Source: an uncultured Blastocatellia bacterium (GTDB taxonomy: Bacteria > Acidobacteriota > Blastocatellia > Pyrinomonadales > Pyrinomonadaceae). From it: 43,913 nt of DNA. Below the pieces are notes generated by a model. That model did no database searches and was not told the origin of the DNA. It saw only the letters and a program-made list of their open reading frames with translations. The position numbers and the translations under genes are program-made. Where the stretch lies: contig CAMLLD010000056.1 of assembly GCA_946480785.1 (NCBI GenBank), positions 1-43,913 on the forward strand, in the 5' to 3' direction. Shown one piece after another: positions 1 to 7,259 of this stretch (positions within the stretch are counted from its first letter, which is position 1; every line of letters starts with the position of its first letter).

Positions 1-3
1 CAC

Positions 4-34
4 CGCTTTGGCCAAAGCGCCGACAAGTCGGCGC
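4..34. repeat. Two overlapping perfect inverted repeats
   Basis: Positions 4-19 form a perfect 16-base palindrome (CGCTTTGG followed by its complement). Positions 17-34 form a second perfect inverted repeat with 8-base arms (GCGCCGAC / GTCGGCGC) around AA. The two share three bases, so they could be alternative RNA hairpins. No T-run follows, so a classic terminator is not supported. The upstream context lies outside the window. Confidence 0.55.
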
Positions 35-102
35 ACTCCAGGGAGGCGCTCAACCAAACTGACCCGCGCTCCTGTCGGAAATTGCTTGGCGGGAATTCGG
101 CG

Positions 103-131
103 GAGGGACTAATATGCCGCCACTATGCTAA
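103..131 (+). promoter_or_regulatory. Shine-Dalgarno with five-codon mini-ORF overlapping the permease start
   Basis: A GGAGGG stretch at about 103-108 is well spaced for an ATG at 114, which opens a five-codon frame (MPPLC) ending in TAA at 129-131. The permease ATG at 125 lies inside this mini-frame, 16-17 bases from the same Shine-Dalgarno. An in-frame TAA at 110-112 excludes an earlier permease start. Translation of the permease may therefore be coupled to the mini-ORF; this is inference. Confidence 0.35.
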
Positions 132-2617
132 ACGATATCGCCTACGCGTTTCGCACGCTGCGCAAGAGTCCGATCTTTACTATCACCGTGGTTATCACTA
201 TCGCACTCGCAATCGGCGCGAGCACCGCGATCTTTAGTGTCACTAACGGCGTCCTGCTACGGCAGCTTCCTTATAAAGATCCGGAACGGCTCGTCCTGAC
301 GCGCAGCGATATGGACAAACGGAACGTCAAAGACTTTCCCGTTTCCAACGCCGACTTCCTCGACCTGCGCAACAACGCGAAAAATAATTTCGAAGACTTC
401 GCGTCAGTGCAAACGTTTCGCTTCACATTGCCGAGTTTGGACGGTACGCCGGAACGCGTTCGCGCAGCCGCGGTATCGACTAACTTCTTCCAGATGATGG
501 GTGGTTCGATCATCGCCGGCCGTGACTTTCAGGATTCAGACGGCACGCCGCAAGCACCTCCACCAGGAGCACAAGCCGGGAATGGTCCAGCCGCAAATGC
601 GCCACCGCCGTTGCCGACGTTTGTGATCCTCAGCAACGAATACTTCCAGCAGCGCTTCGGCGGCGATCGATCGATGGTCGGCAAACCGCTGCCCGTGTCG
701 GCCGCGTTTGGACCACCGCCTATCATCGTGGGCGTGTTGGCGCCGCATTTTGAGTTGCTATTTCCGCCGCAAGCCAACATCGAACAGTTTCCGAGTGTTT
801 GGATCGCCGCGCGCATTCCGTATGACGTGGCTAATCGCAACAACGTGCAGTGGCGCGTGATTGGGCGACTCAAGCCCGGTGTCGCGATCGGGCAGGCGCA
901 GGCGGAAGTCGACACCATCGCCGAAAAGATTCGCGCGGAAAACACGATCTCGCGCACAGCGGGTCAAGTGTTCCGCCTCGTGCCGATGAAGCAGCATCTG
1001 GTGGACCAGGTGCGACCGACGATTCTCGCGCTGATGGGCGCGGTGATTTTTCTGCTGTTGATTGCGTGTGCGAACGTGGCGAATTTGATGTTGGTGCGGG
1101 CCTCGTCGCGCGAACGTGAGTTGGCTGTGCGCGCGGCACTCGGCGCGGGCTGGTGGCAGTTAGTGCGGCAAACACTCGCCGAAGCATTCGTGATCGCCGG
1201 ACTCGGAACGATCATCGGCGTAGGCCTCGCCTATCTGGGCATTCATCAACTGCTCGTGATCGCGCCGGAGAACCTGCCGCGTTTGAATGCGATCACGATC
1301 GACACGAAGGTGTTGGCGTTCGCGATTGGCGCCGGCTTGTTATCTGCGGTGCTCTTCGGCGTAATTCCCGCGCTGCGCACCGCGAAACCGAATCTCATGG
1401 AAACATTACGCGCTGCCGGACGCACGGGCGCGCTTGGCATGGCCGGTTTGCGCAACGCGGTCGTGGTCGTCGAAGTGGCGCTCGCGTTCGTTCTGCTGAT
1501 CGGCTCGGGCTTGATGTTCCGCACCTTCCTTAACATTCAACGTGTGAATCTCGGGTTCGATCCGCGCGGGCTGCTAACGTTTCAACTGCTCGGCAATATC
1601 GGTAACACGCCGCAGGAGCGCGACAACTTCAAGCGCCAATTGCTGGACCAACTGAAGGCAATCCCGGGTGTGCATAGTGTGACCGCGTCGAATCCGTTGC
1701 CACTCGCGGGCGGGTTTAGTCCGGTGCGTTGGGGAGGACAGGAAGCGCAAAACGATCCGAGCAAGTTTCAAGCGGCGGATCTGCAAATCGTGCTGCCCGG
1801 CTATTTCGAAGCGATGGGCACGACGCTGTTGCAAGGGCGAACGTTTACGGCGGAAGACAACACGCCCGATCGCAACCTGCTGATAGTGGACCAGGCGCTC
1901 GCCGCGAAGGCGTTTCCGAACGAGTCGGCAGTGGGCAAGAAGATCCTGTTTCGCGTGCGCACGCCTGAGGCGCAGTGGGGCGAGATCATCGGCGTGGTGG
2001 CTCATCAACGCAACACGTCGCTGGTCGAGGCGGGCCGCGAACAACTCTACGTTACCGACGGTTACGTGAATCACGGCGCTGCGTCGTGGTGGGCGTTGCG
2101 CACGGACGGAGATCCGGCGGCGCTGGCGGGCTCTGTGCGTGAAACGGTGCGCAAAGCGGGACCGGAGACGTTCATCAACCAAATGCAACCGATGGACACG
2201 CTCGTGGTCCAGGCGCAGGCGCAGACTCGCTTTTCGTTGTTGCTCATCGGAGTGTTCTCGACGATTGCAGCGCTGCTCGCGGGCGTAGGTTTGTATGGTG
2301 TACTTGCGACTTCAGTGAGACAACGCACGGCGGAGATTGGCGTGCGCATGGCACTCGGCGCCGCGCCCTCGCGCATCTTTCGTTTGATGGTGGGAAAGGG
2401 ACTTTACTTAAGCGTGATCGGCATCGCGATCGGACTGCTTGCAGCGTTTGCCTTAACTCGTGTTCTTGCCAGCATGTTGGTTGAAGTTAAGCCCACAGAT
2501 CCGGTGACATTCGCCTCCGTAGCGCTGGTCTTCCTGATCATCGCGGTGCTGGCCTCATGGCTTCCCGCCCTCCGCGCCTCACGCCTCGACCCGACGACGG
2601 CGTTGCGACAGGAGTAA
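125..2617 (+). CDS. ADOP-type MacB/FtsX family permease
   Basis: This 830-residue inner-membrane protein has the duplicated MacB/FtsX layout. It has an N-terminal membrane helix (about 17-40), a MacB-type periplasmic domain (about 50-280), a multi-helix FtsX block (about 295-420) carrying the ACANVANLMLVRASSRERE signature, another helix near 440-465, a second periplasmic domain, and a C-terminal FtsX block from about 700. MacB-family permeases move substrates or transmit force with an ABC ATPase partner, but no ATPase gene is adjacent, as is typical of these orphan acidobacterial permeases, so the substrate is unknown. A Pro/Ala/Gly-rich insert at about 141-165 interrupts the first periplasmic domain. 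The protein lacks the N-terminal prefix domain seen in the permease at 14115. The start at 125 is forced by an upstream in-frame stop. A GNAT gene begins 3 bases after its stop. Confidence 0.93.
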   Translation: MLNDIAYAFRTLRKSPIFTITVVITIALAIGASTAIFSVTNGVLLRQLPYKDPERLVLTRSDMDKRNVKDFPVSNADFLDLRNNAKNNFEDFASVQTFRFTLPSLDGTPERVRAAAVSTNFFQMMGGSIIAGRDFQDSDGTPQAPPPGAQAGNGPAANAPPPLPTFVILSNEYFQQRFGGDRSMVGKPLPVSAAFGPPPIIVGVLAPHFELLFPPQANIEQFPSVWIAARIPYDVANRNNVQWRVIGRLKPGVAIGQAQAEVDTIAEKIRAENTISRTAGQVFRLVPMKQHLVDQVRPTILALMGAVIFLLLIACANVANLMLVRASSRERELAVRAALGAGWWQLVRQTLAEAFVIAGLGTIIGVGLAYLGIHQLLVIAPENLPRLNAITIDTKVLAFAIGAGLLSAVLFGVIPALRTAKPNLMETLRAAGRTGALGMAGLRNAVVVVEVALAFVLLIGSGLMFRTFLNIQRVNLGFDPRGLLTFQLLGNIGNTPQERDNFKRQLLDQLKAIPGVHSVTASNPLPLAGGFSPVRWGGQEAQNDPSKFQAADLQIVLPGYFEAMGTTLLQGRTFTAEDNTPDRNLLIVDQALAAKAFPNESAVGKKILFRVRTPEAQWGEIIGVVAHQRNTSLVEAGREQLYVTDGYVNHGAASWWALRTDGDPAALAGSVRETVRKAGPETFINQMQPMDTLVVQAQAQTRFSLLLIGVFSTIAALLAGVGLYGVLATSVRQRTAEIGVRMALGAAPSRIFRLMVGKGLYLSVIGIAIGLLAAFALTRVLASMLVEVKPTDPVTFASVALVFLIIAVLASWLPALRASRLDPTTALRQE

Positions 2618-2620
2618 GTT

Positions 2621-3082
2621 GTGGATCAAGTTTGGCAGCGCGGTGAATACAGTATCAGCACCGATCGTTCGCGGCTGGACATAGAGCTTATTCACGACTT
2701 CATCAGCAACCATTCTTACTGGGGACGTGGGCGAGCGCGTGAGGTGGTGGAACGGTCGATAGAGAACTCGTTGGCGTTTGGACTGTACCACGGTGAAGAG
2801 CAGGTGGGGTTTGCGCGTATCGTGACGGATTATGCGACGTTTGCGTGGGTGGCTGATGTTTTCGTGGTCCCGGAACACCGCGGGCGCGGGCTGGCGAAGT
2901 GGTTGATGGAAGTCATCATCGCGCACCCCAAGCTACAGGGGTTTCGCCGCTGGGTGTTGTCCACCAAAGATGCGCACAAACTTTACGAGCAGTTTGGTTT
3001 TATCGCGTTGCACCGTCCGGAACGCTGGATGGAACGACCCGATCCGAACATGAAAGAGAGTCCGGATTACTGGCAACGGTAG
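2621..3082 (+). CDS. GNAT family N-acetyltransferase
   Basis: This 153-residue single-domain protein resembles the GCN5-related acetyltransferases, which move an acetyl group from acetyl-CoA to an amine. The acetyl-CoA binding signature is visible as VPEHRGRGLAKWL near residues 84-96, following a beta-strand (VADVFV). A late YEQFGF motif is typical of the fold's C-terminal part. The GTG start is supported by GGAG at 2611-2614, which lies inside the last codons of the upstream permease with 6-base spacing, so the two genes are probably translationally coupled. The acceptor substrate cannot be inferred. It meets the leftward gene at 3138 convergently. Confidence 0.9.
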   Translation: MDQVWQRGEYSISTDRSRLDIELIHDFISNHSYWGRGRAREVVERSIENSLAFGLYHGEEQVGFARIVTDYATFAWVADVFVVPEHRGRGLAKWLMEVIIAHPKLQGFRRWVLSTKDAHKLYEQFGFIALHRPERWMERPDPNMKESPDYWQR

Positions 3083-3086
3083 TTGC

Positions 3087-3114
3087 ACCACCGAGGCACA
3101 GAGACACAGAGAAC
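3087..3114. repeat. Purine-rich CACAGAGACACAGAGA-type intergenic repeat
   Basis: The short gap between two convergent genes contains a run reading GAGGCACAGAGACACAGAGA, built from repeated ACAGAG units. Very similar strings recur in intergenic DNA of many environmental bacteria and often create spurious small ORFs with an HRDTE-like peptide; this is recollection, not a search. Only one copy is seen in this window. Confidence 0.4.
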
Positions 3115-3137
3115 AAGTTCAAAAGAGGCTCAACGGT

Positions 3138-3893
3138 TCAGCCTTCTTTCCAATGCACCGTGGTCCAGAACTGTGGATCGAACAATTTCGGATCGAGCTC
3201 CACGTCGGCGCGCATGTCCGAATACTTCTCGGTCGTCACCACCTTGCCGTCAACCATGAAAATCACTTCCGGCGCCATCCAGCCGCCGCCGAGTTTCTGA
3301 TATTTGTTGAACTGGATTTCCTGCGTTTGCGCGCCGTCCTTACCGCCGGGACGAATCATTCTGACGAAGTAAAGATTTTTCTGATCGATCCAGAATTGCG
3401 GCGAGTGCATGTCGCCCGCTTTGGCCCCGACAACATAGACGGGCCGGCCCTGCCACGTGTCTTCCCTGAACTGCGACAGATCAAACTTCAGCGCCTGCAA
3501 CTTTGCGATCACCTCGCTGGCAGGCGCGCGATAGACGTCGAAGCCGAGAATCAACAGCGGGTGTTCGAAAGGCCGCGCGTCATCCACCTTGCCATTCTTG
3601 AAAACTAAGATTTTGCCGCCCGTAAACAGGATGCCATTGCCTTCTTTTGTCGGTGTGAAGTCGATGCGCAAACTGCCCGGCACTGACATCGCCTCGTACC
3701 ACGTTTCAACTTTCGTAGTGCCATCGGGTTGAATGTTCGTTGTTTCCTGAACGAAGGTCGCGGTCTTGTACCACGACTTTCCATACTTGTTCTGCATCGC
3801 AGCGATGAGTTCGTTGGTGTTCGAGATCTTCGCGTATGCTGTTGCGGGCAACAACAGCAGGGAAGTCGCAACTAGCAAAAAGAAAAATTTCAT
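3138..3893 (-). CDS. Secreted LolA-like outer-membrane lipoprotein-sorting family protein
   Basis: The 251-residue product starts with a clear signal peptide (positive MK, hydrophobic FFFLLVATSLLLLP, AYA cleavage site near residue 21). The rest is a beta-rich LolA/LppX-type fold: repeated strands such as TFVQETTN, SLRIDFTP and ILVFKNGKV, then a late WIDQKNLYFVRMIR strand pair typical of outer membrane lipoprotein-sorting relatives. Such proteins bind lipids or acyl chains in the periplasm. No lipobox cysteine is present, so it should be soluble. The start is supported by GAGGGG six bases upstream. It lies 24 bases downstream of the molybdopterin oxidoreductase on the same strand and is probably cotranscribed. 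Its specific ligand is unknown, and a role tied to the oxidoreductase is not evident. Confidence 0.75.
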   Translation of the reverse strand: MKFFFLLVATSLLLLPATAYAKISNTNELIAAMQNKYGKSWYKTATFVQETTNIQPDGTTKVETWYEAMSVPGSLRIDFTPTKEGNGILFTGGKILVFKNGKVDDARPFEHPLLILGFDVYRAPASEVIAKLQALKFDLSQFREDTWQGRPVYVVGAKAGDMHSPQFWIDQKNLYFVRMIRPGGKDGAQTQEIQFNKYQKLGGGWMAPEVIFMVDGKVVTTEKYSDMRADVELDPKLFDPQFWTTVHWKEG

Positions 3894-3917
3894 GATTGTC
3901 CCCTCGGTATTGATTGC

Positions 3918-6095
3918 TCAAGCGTGGGCGGCCTCGACTGTCACGTGCGTTCCGTTGAAGGCTGCCGTTCCACAAATTACATCGATGCGCGACTCGTCAG
4001 TCAAGTCGTTGATGCTGGCGCCGGGATGTTGTTCGGCCACGGTTAGTTTATTGCCTGCGCGGTCGTGACCCCAGCCATGCGGAATACTGACGACTCCGCG
4101 CATGATCTCGTTTGAGAGTTCAACGGGCAGTGTGATCGTGCCGACGCGAGATTTGACGAGCGCCGGTTGTCCTGGTTGCAAGTTGCGAGCGGCAGCATCG
4201 TTGGGATGCATCAGGATTGTGCATTGCGGCTTCGCCGGATTTCCTTTTACCAAACGCGCGCTGTTGTGCAGCCACGAATTGTTGCTGCGGAGTTGGCGGC
4301 GACCGATGAGCAACAGTTGACCGTTACGTTCGACATTAGTAGTCAGCTTGCTTTTGACGCGTTCGAGATCCTGAACGAAGAGTTCGGGCGCGAGATTGAT
4401 CAATCGATTGTCGGTGCGCAAACGCTCCGGCAAGCACGGACGTAATGGGCCCAGATCGATTCCATGCACTGACGCTTTGACCTTGCTCAAAGTCAGGCCG
4501 TTTGAAAACGGATTGAACTTCGCGCCGTAAGGTCCAAACCGCAGACCGAGATCGAGTAGTCGTTCCGGACCAAAGAACCTGCGCATCAACTTCCGCTTCA
4601 GCGCGCCGTAGAGGTTCGCACGTGGACCGTCGTGCTGGATTCGCGTCTGCAATTCGAGCAGGATCTCCCAATCGTGCAGCGCGTCTTTGTCGCGTTCGAA
4701 GAGTACGGGCGAGAACTTTGCGATGTTGCGAATCGCGAGCAGATGAAACGCCAGATCGTAGTGGCCGCGTTCGAGTGGTGACGTTGGTGGCAAGATGATG
4801 TGCGCGTGTCGCGTCGTTTCGTTGATGTACGGATCGATTGCAACCATGAACTCGAGTGTCTCGAGCGCACGATCCAATTCACGGCCATTCGGCGTCGATA
4901 ACACCGGGTTGCCGGCGAGGGTCACGAAGGCCTTAACTTGTCCTGGTCCGGGTGTGAGAATTTCTTCGGCCAGCGCAGCCACCGGCAATTCACCACCGAA
5001 CTCAGGCAGCTTGCGTACGCGGCTGTGCCAGCGCGCATAACTACCACGCGACGCTAACGACTCCGGCGCTGTCACCGGATCGAACGCCGGCAGCGTGAAC
5101 ATTGCTCCGCCCGGTCGATCGCAGTTTCCCGTAACGATGTTGAGCACATTTATCAACCACTGGCACGTGCCGCCAAACTCCTGCGTGCTCACGCCGATCC
5201 TGCCGTAACACACGGCTGATTTCGCGGCCGCGAACTCTCTCGCTAAGCGGCGTATCTCATCGGCTTCGATGCCGGTGACAGATGCGACTCGCTCCGGAGA
5301 AAACTCTTTGACAAGTGTCGCTATCGCCTCGACGCCGGTGGTGAACGATGCGAGGTGGTCCATACGTGTTAATTGCTCTGCAAAGACGACGTAAAGCAAC
5401 GCGAGTAGAAGAAACACATCTGTACCGGGACGAATGAAGAGGTGCTGATCCGTGAGCTTTGCTGTTTCGTTGCGACGCGGATCGATGAGGATAACTTTCC
5501 CGCCGCGTTGACGTAGCGCTTGCAGTCGGGTGCTCATTCCCGGCGCAGTCATCATGCTGCCGTTTGAGACTGCCGGGTTCGCGCCGAGCATCAGAAACAG
5601 ACTTGTGCGATCCAGATCGGGCACCGGCAAGAGCAGTTGATGGCCAAACATCAGGTACGCCGCAAGGTGATGGGCCAGTTGGTCCACTGATGTGGCGGAG
5701 AACCGGTTGCGTGTGTGCAAGCTCCGCAGAAACGCGGGCGCGAAAAGGAGTGCACCGTAGTTGTGAACAGTGGGATTGCCGAGGTAAGTGGCGATCGAGT
5801 TTCGTCCGTAAGTTTTGTTGACGCGTTTTAGGTTCCTGGCGACCTCATCGAAAGCCTCATTCCAGCCGATGCGTTGCCAGCCGGTCGGGGTGCGGCGCAC
5901 CGGATGGCGCAGTCGATCGGGGTCGAAATGGAAATCCTGCAACGCGACTGCTTTCGGGCAGATATAACCGCGGCTGAACGGATCGTCCTTATCACCACGA
6001 ATCGTTAGCTGGCGCTCGGATTCTACAGTTATCTCGATCCCACAGATCGCCTCGCAGAGATTGCAGTTGCGATAATGAGGAGCGATCTTCGACAT
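3918..6095 (-). CDS. Molybdopterin-dependent oxidoreductase, formate dehydrogenase-like (DMSO reductase superfamily)
   Basis: This 725-residue protein carries an N-terminal [4Fe-4S] ligand set C11-x2-C14-x3-C18-x27-C46 followed by PK, then the long molybdopterin-guanine-dinucleotide binding region (for example FLMLGANPAVSNGS and VILIDPRRNETA), and a C-terminal dinucleotide-binding barrel with SIPHGWGH near residues 670-680. Members transfer electrons during oxidation or reduction of small substrates. The expected metal-ligand region reads SATSVDQLAHH, with no Cys or selenocysteine, so it is not a classical formate dehydrogenase and its substrate is unassigned. It lacks a twin-arginine signal and should be cytoplasmic. 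No electron-transfer subunit or cofactor gene is adjacent. No good Shine-Dalgarno precedes the ATG; the start was chosen because it places the first Cys at residue 11, as in relatives. Confidence 0.88.
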   Translation of the reverse strand: MSKIAPHYRNCNLCEAICGIEITVESERQLTIRGDKDDPFSRGYICPKAVALQDFHFDPDRLRHPVRRTPTGWQRIGWNEAFDEVARNLKRVNKTYGRNSIATYLGNPTVHNYGALLFAPAFLRSLHTRNRFSATSVDQLAHHLAAYLMFGHQLLLPVPDLDRTSLFLMLGANPAVSNGSMMTAPGMSTRLQALRQRGGKVILIDPRRNETAKLTDQHLFIRPGTDVFLLLALLYVVFAEQLTRMDHLASFTTGVEAIATLVKEFSPERVASVTGIEADEIRRLAREFAAAKSAVCYGRIGVSTQEFGGTCQWLINVLNIVTGNCDRPGGAMFTLPAFDPVTAPESLASRGSYARWHSRVRKLPEFGGELPVAALAEEILTPGPGQVKAFVTLAGNPVLSTPNGRELDRALETLEFMVAIDPYINETTRHAHIILPPTSPLERGHYDLAFHLLAIRNIAKFSPVLFERDKDALHDWEILLELQTRIQHDGPRANLYGALKRKLMRRFFGPERLLDLGLRFGPYGAKFNPFSNGLTLSKVKASVHGIDLGPLRPCLPERLRTDNRLINLAPELFVQDLERVKSKLTTNVERNGQLLLIGRRQLRSNNSWLHNSARLVKGNPAKPQCTILMHPNDAAARNLQPGQPALVKSRVGTITLPVELSNEIMRGVVSIPHGWGHDRAGNKLTVAEQHPGASINDLTDESRIDVICGTAAFNGTHVTVEAAHA

Positions 6096-6209
6096 TGTGC
6101 GTTGAACGTCGGCGAAGCTTGTTGGCGGCGAGGGTTTTACGTTTGGTGGTCCATGGGTTCAGGCACACTGTCCGCGAGAGCACACGGTCAGCGTCAGAAG
6201 GTTAGCTGC

Positions 6210-6410
6210 TTACGGAGTATCTTCTTGCTCCGTATTCTCCGTGGGAATACCATCGGGATAAGTGTTGCGGTACGCCCGTTCGTTGCGTTCGCGCTGGATC
6301 GCCTTTTCTCGCTTAATTTGTTCAATTTCCTCAGGATCAGCGCGCTCGCGGTGGGCTCGCACAGGACCATATAAAAACTCACGAATAAGGTTTTGGATTT
6401 CAGATCCCAT
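6210..6410 (-). CDS. Small charged hypothetical protein (66 aa)
   Basis: I do not recognise this protein. It is 66 residues long, rich in Glu, Arg and Lys, probably helical in the middle (EEIEQIKREKAIQRERNER), with an acidic tail (TENTEQEDTP). There is no signal peptide or membrane helix. Support for being real is an AGGAG Shine-Dalgarno six bases before the ATG, and its place 20 bases downstream of another leftward gene, suggesting a two-gene operon. A longer overlapping reading frame on the same strand (from 6430) lacks such a site. The surrounding DNA is visibly richer in A and T than the flanking genes. Confidence 0.6.
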   Translation of the reverse strand: MGSEIQNLIREFLYGPVRAHRERADPEEIEQIKREKAIQRERNERAYRNTYPDGIPTENTEQEDTP

Positions 6411-6430
6411 TCCACTCTCCTATAGCTCAA

Positions 6431-7105
6431 TTAACGAGACACATTATCTCTTAGCGATGCCCTATCGACAATACTCATCGCTCTCCATATGAAGCCGGAA
6501 GTCGAAAAGATATCTGCTTCTAAACGATATGCGACTTTAAGAGGGCCGGGAATCGCCATGAATTGCTGCACCTCAATAGCCTCGTTGGGCTCTACATATC
6601 GTTGTTTTTTCGCCTCGAAAACATCAAACGACGCGAGTCTCTTGTCCTTAACAGCATATACTCCGGCATCAGAACTCGCCGTGTACTCGTACAAGATCAA
6701 CGTGCTAATCTCACGATCAAAGTCAATCCTCGAGGAACCGACATTCTTGATTTGAACTGTTGCTATCAGATAGACCACGCCATCTAGCCTCACGAACCGA
6801 CCTGTTACCGCCGGTGTAAGGCTCTGTTGAAATGTTCTTGCCTTCACGAATTTGAAATAGGCCCAACAACCGCCCGCGCAAAGGGCAAGCACCTGAACGA
6901 CATTTTGTATCGACCCCGTAAATTGATGCGTAGTCGCCCAGTCGATTTTGAACGGCGAATGCGCCACAAGACAGCACACCAAGACGAGCAGCAACAATCC
7001 ACTTAGCGGTAAGCTATTGTCTCTAAACCATTGCAGTGGTCCTGGAACGGGCTCGTCAGGTACTCGGACAGGCGTTGGTGACGAATGAGGTAGACGTTCG
7101 GGCAT
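6431..7105 (-). CDS. Membrane-anchored hypothetical protein (224 aa, two N-terminal helices)
   Basis: I do not recognise the family. The protein begins with a proline-rich cytoplasmic segment of about 30 residues, then two membrane helices (about 33-49, LPLSGLLLLVLVCCLV, and about 68-86, VVQVLALCAGGCWAYFKFV). A soluble domain of about 130 residues follows with alternating hydrophobic strands (VYLIATVQIKNVG, STLILYEYT), suggesting a beta-sandwich. The start is supported by GAGGA six bases before the ATG. It probably forms an operon with the 66-residue gene downstream. Base composition is lower in GC than the neighbours, consistent with acquisition from elsewhere, but this was judged by eye. 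Confidence 0.7.
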   Translation of the reverse strand: MPERLPHSSPTPVRVPDEPVPGPLQWFRDNSLPLSGLLLLVLVCCLVAHSPFKIDWATTHQFTGSIQNVVQVLALCAGGCWAYFKFVKARTFQQSLTPAVTGRFVRLDGVVYLIATVQIKNVGSSRIDFDREISTLILYEYTASSDAGVYAVKDKRLASFDVFEAKKQRYVEPNEAIEVQQFMAIPGPLKVAYRLEADIFSTSGFIWRAMSIVDRASLRDNVSR

Positions 7106-7139
7106 GAGGAATCCTCGTTAAAGATAGATCTCAGATCGA

Positions 7140-7163
7140 GGTTGTGTTGTCGGTAACACAACC
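7140..7163. repeat. Perfect 9-bp inverted repeat between leftward genes
   Basis: GGTTGTGTT at 7140-7148 is exactly complementary to AACACAACC at 7155-7163 around a six-base loop. It lies after the stop of the HExxH protein gene (stop at 7260) and just before the leftward gene starting at 7105. No T-run follows on either strand, so it may be a mRNA 3'-end stabiliser, a weak terminator or a protein-binding site. Confidence 0.5.
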
Positions 7164-7259
7164 CGGTCCGCTTCTTTTGTTGAGGGGTTGACGCTAACTC
7201 TACCAGCCAGATTTTCGCTTGTCACTAAGTATTAACCACCGCTCGAGTAACGGAAGCTA

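Noticed and set aside
6194..6430. 78-codon alternative frame overlapping the 66-residue gene
   Set aside because: It lacks a Shine-Dalgarno, while AGGAG is correctly placed for the 66-codon frame.
7140..7163. Hairpin considered as an intrinsic terminator
   Set aside because: No T-run follows on either strand, so it is listed only as an inverted repeat.
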